Source of the DNA: Candidatus Avelusimicrobium fimicolum
GTDB taxonomy: Bacteria; Elusimicrobiota; Elusimicrobia; Elusimicrobiales; Elusimicrobiaceae
Direction of reading: 5' to 3'
DNA length: 13,197 nt
Assembly: GCA_900541355.1 (NCBI GenBank)
Contig: UQJU01000039.1
Coordinates: forward strand, 1 to 13,197
The position numbers were made by a program, and so were the translations under genes. This document shows positions 6,801 to 12,334 of the stretch, piece by piece (the stretch's first letter is position 1; the number at the start of each line of letters is the position of its first letter). Under the pieces are notes generated by a model, which saw only the letters and a program-made list of their open reading frames with translations, did no database searches and was not told where the DNA came from.

Positions 6801-6961
6801 AATTCCTTGGCTCCGCTGTCAAAATCGTCCGTATCGTGCGCGGTAACAAACACCGCATTTTTATTATGGTTTAGATACGTTTGGCACGCAAAATAGGCCT
6901 TAGCGGCTCCGTTGGGTAGGCCGTAGTACCGGGTAAAGTTCGTTTTGGTTGCGTGGCTCAT
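3827..6961 (-). CDS. mfd: Transcription-repair coupling factor Mfd
   Basis: Mfd is the ATP-driven translocase that removes RNA polymerase stalled at DNA lesions and recruits UvrA. Its domains appear in order over 1044 residues: a UvrB-like N-terminal module (about 1-340), the RNA-polymerase-interacting (CarD-like) domain starting near 350 (AGDYVVHQEHGIGRYLG), and a relay/linker region (about 425-470). The RecG-like helicase core follows: Walker A GDVGFGKTE (504-512), GTHRLM (585-590), DEEH (605-608), SATPIPRTL (631-639), ASTIIESGIDI (743-753) and QLRGRIGR (774-781). The C-terminal TRCF domain begins around 900. It is about 100 residues shorter than E. coli Mfd (1148), almost all lost before the RNAP-interacting domain. 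It also has roughly 25 extra residues after the last helicase motif (about 792-825). The ATG at 6961 lies 18 bases after the PBP stop, with no strong RBS, so translation is probably coupled to the upstream gene. The identification is secure. Confidence 0.96.
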   Translation of the reverse strand: MSHATKTNFTRYYGLPNGAAKAYFACQTYLNHNKNAVFVTAHDTDDFDSGAKEFAPRGAETLTLPETDTGRMSALFTLITPAAGPRLLSTHYEALTTPLPSPHDFTNRLFTVRRGDTLRRQELLDRLENSGYGREEYAETPGQYAARGSVVDIFCLNRPEPLRLYFAGNRVEMISAYDLDTQNTKEHVEKADIIPLKFENTPATLADYLPEFSFIFDEPDKDFNLGDYPHCAVTSLLPSADGVNFGLKANISFNANMDLLDKEVASLQAHNIVVTICCLNRGELDRMGELAADYEHLKKAAFKISPLTQGFCSPQERFALITSNEILSRRYNAARVIKHFDIEGAKRVRFKELQAGDYVVHQEHGIGRYLGLEVMDKEENPTDCLIIEYRRGSRLYVPMYDFKKVQKYIGAGGKRPTLSVLGGATWKDVKNRVKEEAQKAAKEILKLEALRQATPAPEITGDERIEQEFADSFPYVLTPGQEQAIRETLHDLDLAKPMDRVLVGDVGFGKTEVAMRAALKVALSGKQVMLLVPTTILADQHYKTFSKRLAGFPVVVRMLCRFQTAKEQKAVIEELKNGICDIIIGTHRLMSKDIHFKQLGLVIIDEEHRFGVKQKEKIRAMSASVHSLMLSATPIPRTLNQSLASLRDISLIDTPPRGRTPIKTVVTAWNNDLAAAAITQELARGGQIYYVYNSVQSMESRYLFLKQLVPQARICMAHGQMNEKELEQTLWDFNKGKYDILLASTIIESGIDITNANTLIVENAQNFGLAQLYQLRGRIGRGSTKAYCYLFHPDWLLKKPAEQEDNFSDLAAVYWKPKEEKDPTEEARQRLAALMEFSDLGSGFRLALRDMEIRGAGELLGVKQHGYVNEVGLSLYCDLVAAEVKKLKGERVERTLQAKVNLPLPAYIPPDYLPDDAERLKYYKELMSADEAKTKSLLARLQDFCGPVPPEVENLTKLFLLSNRAGKLEIYHIDWVDGALEMLFTHRFKMPPAFPGELFNRFGPGNIEFVKSKNGDGVHIAAPKGKDPLVFTQETLTFFETILR

Positions 6962-6979
6962 AAAAACTGCCCAAGGCCG

Positions 6980-9100
6980 CTAGAAACTTTGCGGTTCGGT
7001 GCCGGATATAAAGGCTTCCAAAAATTTATTCCGTTCGCTGGGCATAGCCAGTTTGCCGGTAATGGGATTCACATACGCAAAGGAAATACCTTCCGGCACG
7101 GCGAAATCGTCGTTAGGTTCGTCTTTTAAGATTTCCTGCATAATTTCGGTCCACCAACGGGCAGTGGTACTGCCGGTAAAGCGTGCGCCGTTTTCGTGTG
7201 AGGCGTCATCGTCGTACCCCATCCAAGCGGCGGCGGCAGTGTGAGGGGTTATCCCCACAAACCACATATCGCGGTGGCTTTGGGTGGTCCCCGTTTTGCC
7301 GGCGATATTGCGGCCCAAACGCGAAACATAGGCACCGCTCCCGCGCTGGACGACACCTTTCATCATATTGATAAGCAGGTACGAGTTTTGCGGAGAGAAC
7401 GAGGCTTCTTCTATGGGAACGTGTTGTTCCAAAATGCGTCCGTTTGCATCTTCCACGCGTTCAATATAATAGTTGTCGGTGTGAATGCCGCCGTTAGCAA
7501 AGGTGGTGAGCGCGGCTAAATGTTCGTCCATCGTAAGTACGCTGACCCCCAAGGCCAAGGCCGGCACGCGGGGTAACGGGGCGGTGATACCTGCTTTACG
7601 CGCCACGCGGACTACTTCGCTTACGCCGATAGCATCAATTAAGTTGACGGCTACCAGATTTTTGGATTTTTCCAAGGCTTTTCGCAGGGTAATCCAGCCC
7701 TCGTTTCGCTCCCCGTAATTTTTGGGAACCCATACGTTAAAATCTTTGCTGGCGATAAAAGATTGTTTGGCTAAATCTAACGAATATAAATCGGAGTTTT
7801 CGTTAAATGTGCGCCAGTTGCGTCCGTCATAATAGAACATCGTGGGCAAATCTTTTACCAAGGTGGCGGGGGTATAGCCTTTTTGCAGGGCGGCCATCCA
7901 GACATAAGGTTTAAAAGAGGAACCGGGCTGGCGTTTGGCTTGGGTGGCGCGGTTAAATTTGCTTTCGTCAAAGCCGCGTCCGCCAATCATCACGCGTACG
8001 GCACCTGTTTTGACGTCGCGCACCATAAAGGCTCCTTGCAGACGGGGATAGTTTTCTCTGGGTACAGATTCTTCCTCGTCATTTGGGGCATCGGCTTCTG
8101 CGTCATTAGGGTCAATTTCAATACCTAATCCTTTGGCTACCTGTTCATCGTATTCTTGGAGTTTTTTGTTCATTATTTTTTCAGCCAGGGCTTGCTCTTT
8201 GATGTCAATCGTGGTGTAAATGTTCAAGCCGGCTTTCCACAATACGTCCATCCCATATTTGGGTTCCAAAATGCGGCGGATATGCTCAATAAAATATTGT
8301 CCGGGTTGGGCTTCCTGCTGTTCCTGTTTTTCAGGCAGCGGTTCTGCTTTTGCTTTTTCCAACTCGTCCTTAGAAATGTAATTTTGCTGTTGCATCACGT
8401 CTAACACTAAGTTGCGGCGCTGGCGTGCCAGATTCGGGTTGGCAAAGGGATTATAGCGCCCCGGGGCGGGAATTAAGCCTACGATAAGGGCGGCCTCGCC
8501 TGTGGTTAGGTCGGACAGTTCTTTATTGAAATATTTTTTTGCGGCGGCCTTTACCCCATAGGCTCCGCTGCCTAAATAAATTTCGTTTAAGTATAACTGT
8601 AAAATTTCCCGCTTGCTGAACTGGTGTTCAATTTGAATAGCCAAAATGATCTCGCGGATTTTGCGGATAATTTTCTTTTCCTGCGTTAAAAAGACGCCGC
8701 GCGAAAGTTGTTGGGTAAGTGTGGACGCACCCTGTTTGGCGTGTCCGGAAATAAGGTCATATAAACCGGCGCGAAAAATGCCGCGCAGGGAAATGCCGGG
8801 GTGGGAAAAAAATTCCCGGTCTTCCATGGCTACGACGGCATTTTGCAAATCCACCGGGATATCTTCCAAGGGCACCATACTGCGCTTTTCAATGGAAAAC
8901 TCGTGAATTAAATTGTTGTTACGGTCAAAAACTTTGGTGGTAACAGCCGGGGTATATTCTTCCATTTCGTACACCGGCGGCAGCCCGGAAAAAATAAAAC
9001 GCATAAAGACCGCGCAAACAATAATAAACAAAAACAGCCCCGCTAAGGCGGAGAAAAGAAATAATTTAGAAAAAATTAATTTTTTTAAACGTTTAGACAT
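6980..9100 (-). CDS. Class A penicillin-binding protein (PBP1A family), bifunctional glycosyltransferase/transpeptidase
   Basis: Polymerises lipid II and cross-links peptidoglycan on the outer face of the inner membrane. The 706 residues show a cytoplasmic basic tail and one N-terminal membrane anchor (about 11-37). A GT51 domain covers about 60-240, with catalytic Glu in EDREFFSHPG (E93), GASTLTQQLSR (124-134) and LQLYLNEIYLG (168-177). The transpeptidase domain carries GSSFKP with nucleophile S394 and K397, SKN (479-481) and KTGTT (602-606). All catalytic motifs are intact. Length and layout match the PBP1A (ponA/mrcA) group. An acidic stretch (about 327-345) lies in the inter-domain OB-like region. 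I start at the ATG at 9100; an in-frame TTG at 9106 would add two residues. Neither has a usable Shine-Dalgarno, and the ATG sits only seven bases after a good -10 box, suggesting a leaderless mRNA. It is the first gene of the leftward cluster, so its promoter probably drives mfd and both foldases. Confidence 0.95.
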   Translation of the reverse strand: MSKRLKKLIFSKLFLFSALAGLFLFIIVCAVFMRFIFSGLPPVYEMEEYTPAVTTKVFDRNNNLIHEFSIEKRSMVPLEDIPVDLQNAVVAMEDREFFSHPGISLRGIFRAGLYDLISGHAKQGASTLTQQLSRGVFLTQEKKIIRKIREIILAIQIEHQFSKREILQLYLNEIYLGSGAYGVKAAAKKYFNKELSDLTTGEAALIVGLIPAPGRYNPFANPNLARQRRNLVLDVMQQQNYISKDELEKAKAEPLPEKQEQQEAQPGQYFIEHIRRILEPKYGMDVLWKAGLNIYTTIDIKEQALAEKIMNKKLQEYDEQVAKGLGIEIDPNDAEADAPNDEEESVPRENYPRLQGAFMVRDVKTGAVRVMIGGRGFDESKFNRATQAKRQPGSSFKPYVWMAALQKGYTPATLVKDLPTMFYYDGRNWRTFNENSDLYSLDLAKQSFIASKDFNVWVPKNYGERNEGWITLRKALEKSKNLVAVNLIDAIGVSEVVRVARKAGITAPLPRVPALALGVSVLTMDEHLAALTTFANGGIHTDNYYIERVEDANGRILEQHVPIEEASFSPQNSYLLINMMKGVVQRGSGAYVSRLGRNIAGKTGTTQSHRDMWFVGITPHTAAAAWMGYDDDASHENGARFTGSTTARWWTEIMQEILKDEPNDDFAVPEGISFAYVNPITGKLAMPSERNKFLEAFISGTEPQSF

Positions 9101-9107
9101 ATACAAA

Positions 9108-9116
9108 ATTATATCA
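9108..9116 (-). promoter_or_regulatory. Extended -10 promoter of the PBP1A-mfd-foldase cluster
   Basis: Minus strand TGA-TATAAT (9116-9108) is a perfect extended -10 element (TGn then TATAAT). The position for a -35 (about 9131-9136) reads AGGAGA, a poor match, as is common with extended -10 promoters. Transcription would start about seven bases downstream, at or next to the A of the ATG at 9100. Confidence 0.5.
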
Positions 9117-9217
9117 AATATGGGTGGATTTCTCCTTTTACGCGCGCAGGAACCCCATTTATAGAAAAATACGCAAAATATAGTAGAATATCATATAGGA
9201 TGTATTAGGGGCCGTCT
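9117..9217. promoter_or_regulatory. Divergent intergenic region between the PBP1A cluster and the two-component cluster
   Basis: This spacer must hold the start signals for the plus-strand kinase-regulator cluster. Candidate -10 boxes for that strand are TATAGT (9179-9184) and TAGAAT (9184-9189), without a recognisable -35. AGGGG, ending about six bases before the ATG at 9218, is the likely ribosome binding site of the kinase. An ATG at 9200 is in frame but followed at once by TAT TAG, so it cannot be the start. A response regulator encoded next door could bind here, but I see no clear operator. Confidence 0.4.
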
Positions 9218-10348
9218 ATGACAAAAAAAACGATTTCCAAAAATAAGCAGAAGCCGTCTCGCTTTTGCTTCCAATGCAAGCAACTGGCTGGCGCGGTTAC
9301 TACACGCGCAACCGCTTATTGCGCCAAAGATTTGGAAAGCATTAAAAAACACGGGGTGGAAGGGTATGATGCCGTAGTGTTAATTGACGTAAAAACACGC
9401 CAAATTACGGCCATTAGTAATGTGTTGGATTGCTCTACCGAAGATGTACGCGGGGTGCCGCTTCATTTGCAGGCTTTGGAGCAGGCATTGAAAGGAAAAG
9501 TGCATCACTACGAGTGGGGTTTTGAAAAGGACGGAAAGCATTTCTTTTACCAGACAACCTTAATCCCCTTGCGCGGGGAAGAGCGTACGGTGGCGACGGT
9601 TCTGGCGCTCACGCGGGATATTACCCATTGGGCTAAAAATTATCACGAAGCCAATATGCTTAAAGAAGGGGCTGCCCCGCAGACTTTTGCGCAGATTTTG
9701 TTAGCGGAACGGGAAGCGGAAAAGCGGGAAATTTCCAAATCTCTGCACGATGAAATCGGTTCATCGGCAGTTATTTTAACGGCCCTTTTAAGTTTGGTTA
9801 AGGTCAGTGTAAAAGAGGGCGATACCAAACAGGCTTTGGTGGAAATAGCCAAGTTGGATACACAAATTAAAAATAGCATTGAGCGGGTAAAAAACATAAT
9901 AGTATCACTACGTCCGCCCAGTTTGGAAAATGACGGCGCGTTGGGCGGGGCAGTGAAGGAACTGTTGGAAAATACTAGCCAAATGCTACATATTCCATAC
10001 AAATTTGATTATAAATCAGCGAGCAACTCCGCCAGAGTGGCCGATAATGTAAAGATTTTGCTCTACCGTATTGTGCAGGAGGCACTTACCAATATTGCCA
10101 AATATGCACAGGCCAAGAATATCTATGTGTTGTTGAAACGGGATGAGTTTACGGTCCATTTGGTAGTGCAGGATGACGGTGTTGGTTTTAAGCCGCTGAA
10201 AGGCGGCTCCATCCGCCAAGTAGGTTTGCGCGCTATGAAGGACAGCGTGCATCTGTTGGGTGGGTCTATTTCTATTAAAAGCGCACCGGGCAAAGGGACG
10301 CGTATTGAAGTGTCGTGTCCGTGCGTGGTTTACGGGGGGAATAAATGA
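9218..10348 (+). CDS. Cytosolic PAS-containing sensor histidine kinase, HisKA_3 (NarL/DegS/NreB) type
   Basis: Autophosphorylates on a His and passes the phosphate to the response regulator encoded immediately downstream. The 376 residues show no membrane segment, so it senses a cytoplasmic signal. The N-terminus has CFQC (C17, C20) and a further Cys at 35, then a PAS-like domain (about 48-137, from GYDAVVLIDVKTRQITAIS to VLALTRDITH). A linker helix leads to the HisKA_3 dimerisation domain with the H-box EISKSLHDEIGSS (phospho-acceptor H177) and SLRPPSLE (230-237), typical of this subfamily. The HATPase domain has RIVQEALTNIAKYA (E288, N292), DDGVGF (319-324) and GLRAMKDSVHLLGGS. The closest architectural analogue I can name is NreB, an oxygen sensor with an Fe-S cluster on its PAS region, but the Cys pattern here differs. 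The start is ATG 9218, preceded by AGGGG. The stop overlaps the regulator ATG (ATGA). Confidence 0.93.
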   Translation: MTKKTISKNKQKPSRFCFQCKQLAGAVTTRATAYCAKDLESIKKHGVEGYDAVVLIDVKTRQITAISNVLDCSTEDVRGVPLHLQALEQALKGKVHHYEWGFEKDGKHFFYQTTLIPLRGEERTVATVLALTRDITHWAKNYHEANMLKEGAAPQTFAQILLAEREAEKREISKSLHDEIGSSAVILTALLSLVKVSVKEGDTKQALVEIAKLDTQIKNSIERVKNIIVSLRPPSLENDGALGGAVKELLENTSQMLHIPYKFDYKSASNSARVADNVKILLYRIVQEALTNIAKYAQAKNIYVLLKRDEFTVHLVVQDDGVGFKPLKGGSIRQVGLRAMKDSVHLLGGSISIKSAPGKGTRIEVSCPCVVYGGNK

Positions 10349-10992
10349 GTATAAAAATTGTATTGGCGGACGACCACGCCATTGTGCGCCAAGGCGTTCG
10401 TGCAGTATTGGAAAAATTAGGCAAAAATATGGAAGTAGTGGCCGAAATTGCCAATGGTAAAGATTTGGTGGACTATGCCGCAAAAACTCCGGCTGATGTG
10501 TATGTGGTGGATATTTCTATGCCGCTTTTAAACGGGATAGAAGCCACCGAGCGCATTGTAAAGAACGACCCCGAAGCCAAAGTGGTTATGTTGAGTATGT
10601 ATGACGACCGGGTTTCGGTGGAAAAATCGCTTAAAGCCGGGGCCAAGGGTTTTATCGTTAAGGTATCCACCGCTGATGAAATTGTAGATGCTATTGAGGA
10701 GATAGCCGCCGGACGCTTTTATTTGTGCAGTAAAGTGTCCAAATATATTGTGCAGGGCTTTTTGGGTAAAACCTCGGCCCGCAAGCGTGATTCCACGGGC
10801 CTGACCCCGAAAGAAAAAGAAGTTTTGCAACTGATTGCCGAAGGGTACAGCAGTAAACAAATAGCCAAAACCTTTAATCTTTCTTTAAATACAATTCACG
10901 TGCACCGTAACAATATTATGAAGAAACTCGGCATACACAAACAGGCCGAACTGGTGCGCTTTGCCTTGAAAGAAGGTATTGCACAGTTATAA
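10345..10992 (+). CDS. NarL/FixJ family response regulator
   Basis: DNA-binding partner of the preceding kinase, 215 residues. The receiver domain (about 3-120) has the acidic pair D9-D10, phospho-acceptor D56 in VYVVDISMP, the switch Ser S84 and K106 in KGFIVK. After a short linker comes a LuxR/GerE-type helix-turn-helix (about 150-213), with LTPKEKEVLQLIAEG, SSKQIAKTFNLS and the recognition-helix stretch NTIHVHRNNIMKKLGI. All phosphorylation residues are present. The ATG overlaps the kinase stop by four bases (ATGA), preceded by GGGGGG about five bases upstream within the kinase gene, so the two proteins are translationally coupled. Target genes are unknown. The divergent PBP1A cluster and the genes downstream in the same transcript are the natural first candidates. 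Confidence 0.95.
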   Translation: MSIKIVLADDHAIVRQGVRAVLEKLGKNMEVVAEIANGKDLVDYAAKTPADVYVVDISMPLLNGIEATERIVKNDPEAKVVMLSMYDDRVSVEKSLKAGAKGFIVKVSTADEIVDAIEEIAAGRFYLCSKVSKYIVQGFLGKTSARKRDSTGLTPKEKEVLQLIAEGYSSKQIAKTFNLSLNTIHVHRNNIMKKLGIHKQAELVRFALKEGIAQL

Positions 10993-11001
10993 AGGATTAT
11001 T

Positions 11002-11604
11002 ATGCGTATTATTGCCGGAACTGCCCGCGGGCGCAGAATTTTCTCCGTATCTAAAAATTTGCCCGTAAAACCGATTTCGGACCGTATTAAACAGTCCCTT
11101 TTTGACATTTTGCGTCCCCGCATTACGGGGGCAATGATGTTAGATTTGTTTGCCGGAACCGGAAACGTATCCTTGGAGGCTCTTTCCAGAGGGGCGTTGC
11201 GTACGGTAATGCTGGATAGAGAGCCTGCCTGCATTAAAAATATCCACCGCAACTTGGAACACCTGGGTTTTGCGGAGCGCGCGAAGGTTATCCGCGGGGA
11301 TGTGTTAAAGCCGCTTGATTTCCTGCTGGCATATAGCGATAACGAAGGATATGACATTATTTTTATGGGCCCGCCCTACCGCGACATTAATAACAAAATG
11401 TTGGCCTTGTCCGAGCCTGCGTTAAAAAATGTAGCCGAGGCCCGTCTGCTGGCCCCCAACGGCATTATTGTCCTGCAAACACACAAGACCGAAGAGTTTG
11501 CCGTGCCGGACACGCTGGAAATTTACCGCGTAGAAAAATATGGCGATACGCTCGTGCATTTCCTGCGTGCCAAGATTCAAAAGGACGAACCTGCCCATGT
11601 ATAG
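11002..11604 (+). CDS. rsmD: 16S rRNA (guanine(966)-N(2))-methyltransferase RsmD, with an altered catalytic motif
   Basis: RsmD transfers a methyl group from SAM to N2 of G966 (E. coli numbering) in 16S rRNA of the assembled 30S subunit. The 200-residue length is normal. Visible family marks are MRIIAGTARGRRI at the N-terminus, PISDRIKQSLFDIL (24-37), the SAM-binding motif I MLDLFAGTGNVSLEALSRGA (46-65), the acidic end of strand 2 (LDRE, 71-74) and motif IV at 118-126. Motif IV reads DIIFMGPPY instead of the usual (D/N)PPY: residue 123 is Gly (codon GGC), where Asp or Asn normally contacts the target amino group. The rest of the fold looks intact. It starts nine bases after the regulator stop with a good AGGA site, so it is probably in the same transcript. 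Its 3' end overlaps the next gene by eight bases. Confidence 0.92.
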   Translation: MRIIAGTARGRRIFSVSKNLPVKPISDRIKQSLFDILRPRITGAMMLDLFAGTGNVSLEALSRGALRTVMLDREPACIKNIHRNLEHLGFAERAKVIRGDVLKPLDFLLAYSDNEGYDIIFMGPPYRDINNKMLALSEPALKNVAEARLLAPNGIIVLQTHKTEEFAVPDTLEIYRVEKYGDTLVHFLRAKIQKDEPAHV

Positions 11605-12331
11605 CGACGTATATGAATTAAACTATTCCAAAATAAAAACTTATTTGGAATGTCCTGTTTTGTATAAGTACAAATATATAGAAGGCAAGCGCGAGGGATT
11701 AGTGCCCGCCTCTTCTTTGGGGGTGTCTATCCACCGTGCGTTGGAAGCGTATCACAAAGAAAGCAACGACCCCTCGGAACTGTTGTCTTATTACGACGAT
11801 TGTTGGTTGGGCGCCGGATATTCCAGCGCAGGGGAGCAGATGGAGTGGTATTTAAAGGGCAAAAAAATGTTGGAAACCTATGCCCAAGCCGAATATGAAC
11901 GCAAAACCACGGTGGACAGCACCGAACGGGAGTTTATTTTTCAGGAAGGACAATGGACCTTGCGCGGCAAGATTGACCGTATAGATAAACTGCCGGACGG
12001 CTCTTGGGAAGTAATTGATTACAAAACCGGAACGGATGTGGACCTATCCTTGCCGGTAACCGATTCCCTGCAAATGGGCATTTATGCCGTAGGCGCCCAA
12101 CGGGCTTGGAATATGAAAAAAGGCAAAGCCACCTTTTATTTTGTGGCATTTAACAAACAGATGAGTGCGCCGTTTGAAGCCTTTGACGAAAAGAAAATTT
12201 TGGAAACTTTTATCAATATTGGCAAAAAAATTGAAGTAGCGGATTTTGAGCCTAATTTGGAGCATTGTGCCGTGTGTCCGTTTAACAACCGTTGTGAATT
12301 TTCCACGGTTAAACCCGCCGTGCAACAGTAA
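11597..12331 (+). CDS. PD-(D/E)XK nuclease family protein with predicted Fe-S cluster (RecB/AddB/Cas4-like)
   Basis: A 244-residue predicted single-strand or end-processing nuclease of the PDDEXK_1 (RecB-like) superfamily. It opens YSKIKTYLECPVLYKYKYI, the usual start of this group. Motifs follow in order: H46 in LGVSIHRALE, GKIDRID (124-130, with metal-binding D127), WEVIDYKTG (137-145, with D141 and K143), and the QxxxY helix at QMGIY (159-163). C19 near the N-terminus together with C224, C227 and C233 (HCAVCPFNNRC) form the four-Cys set that binds a [4Fe-4S] cluster in AddB, Cas4 and related nucleases. I start at ATG 11597, which gives the family N-terminus; an upstream in-frame ATG (11540) would only add residues read from within rsmD. 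It overlaps rsmD by eight bases and stops three bases before proB. No helicase gene or CRISPR array is near, so a stand-alone repair role is likelier than Cas4. The substrate is unknown. Confidence 0.88.
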   Translation: MYSDVYELNYSKIKTYLECPVLYKYKYIEGKREGLVPASSLGVSIHRALEAYHKESNDPSELLSYYDDCWLGAGYSSAGEQMEWYLKGKKMLETYAQAEYERKTTVDSTEREFIFQEGQWTLRGKIDRIDKLPDGSWEVIDYKTGTDVDLSLPVTDSLQMGIYAVGAQRAWNMKKGKATFYFVAFNKQMSAPFEAFDEKKILETFINIGKKIEVADFEPNLEHCAVCPFNNRCEFSTVKPAVQQ

Positions 12332-12334
12332 TTT

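Noticed and set aside
9116..9163. Imperfect inverted repeat in the divergent spacer (AAATATGGGTGG near 9116-9127 against AACCCCATTTAT near 9151-9162), considered as an operator for the response regulator.
   Set aside because: It needs a gap and mismatches to pair, and the arms are about two dozen bases apart. That is too weak to call in an AT-rich spacer.
11540..12331. Upstream ATG at 11540 for the nuclease gene.
   Set aside because: The extra 19 residues come from the rsmD coding region read in another frame. The family-typical N-terminus starts at the ATG at 11597.
11597..12331. Reading the Fe-S nuclease as Cas4 and so as evidence of a CRISPR system.
   Set aside because: No repeat-spacer array or other cas gene is present. 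The same Cys and nuclease motifs occur in AddB- and RecB-like repair nucleases.
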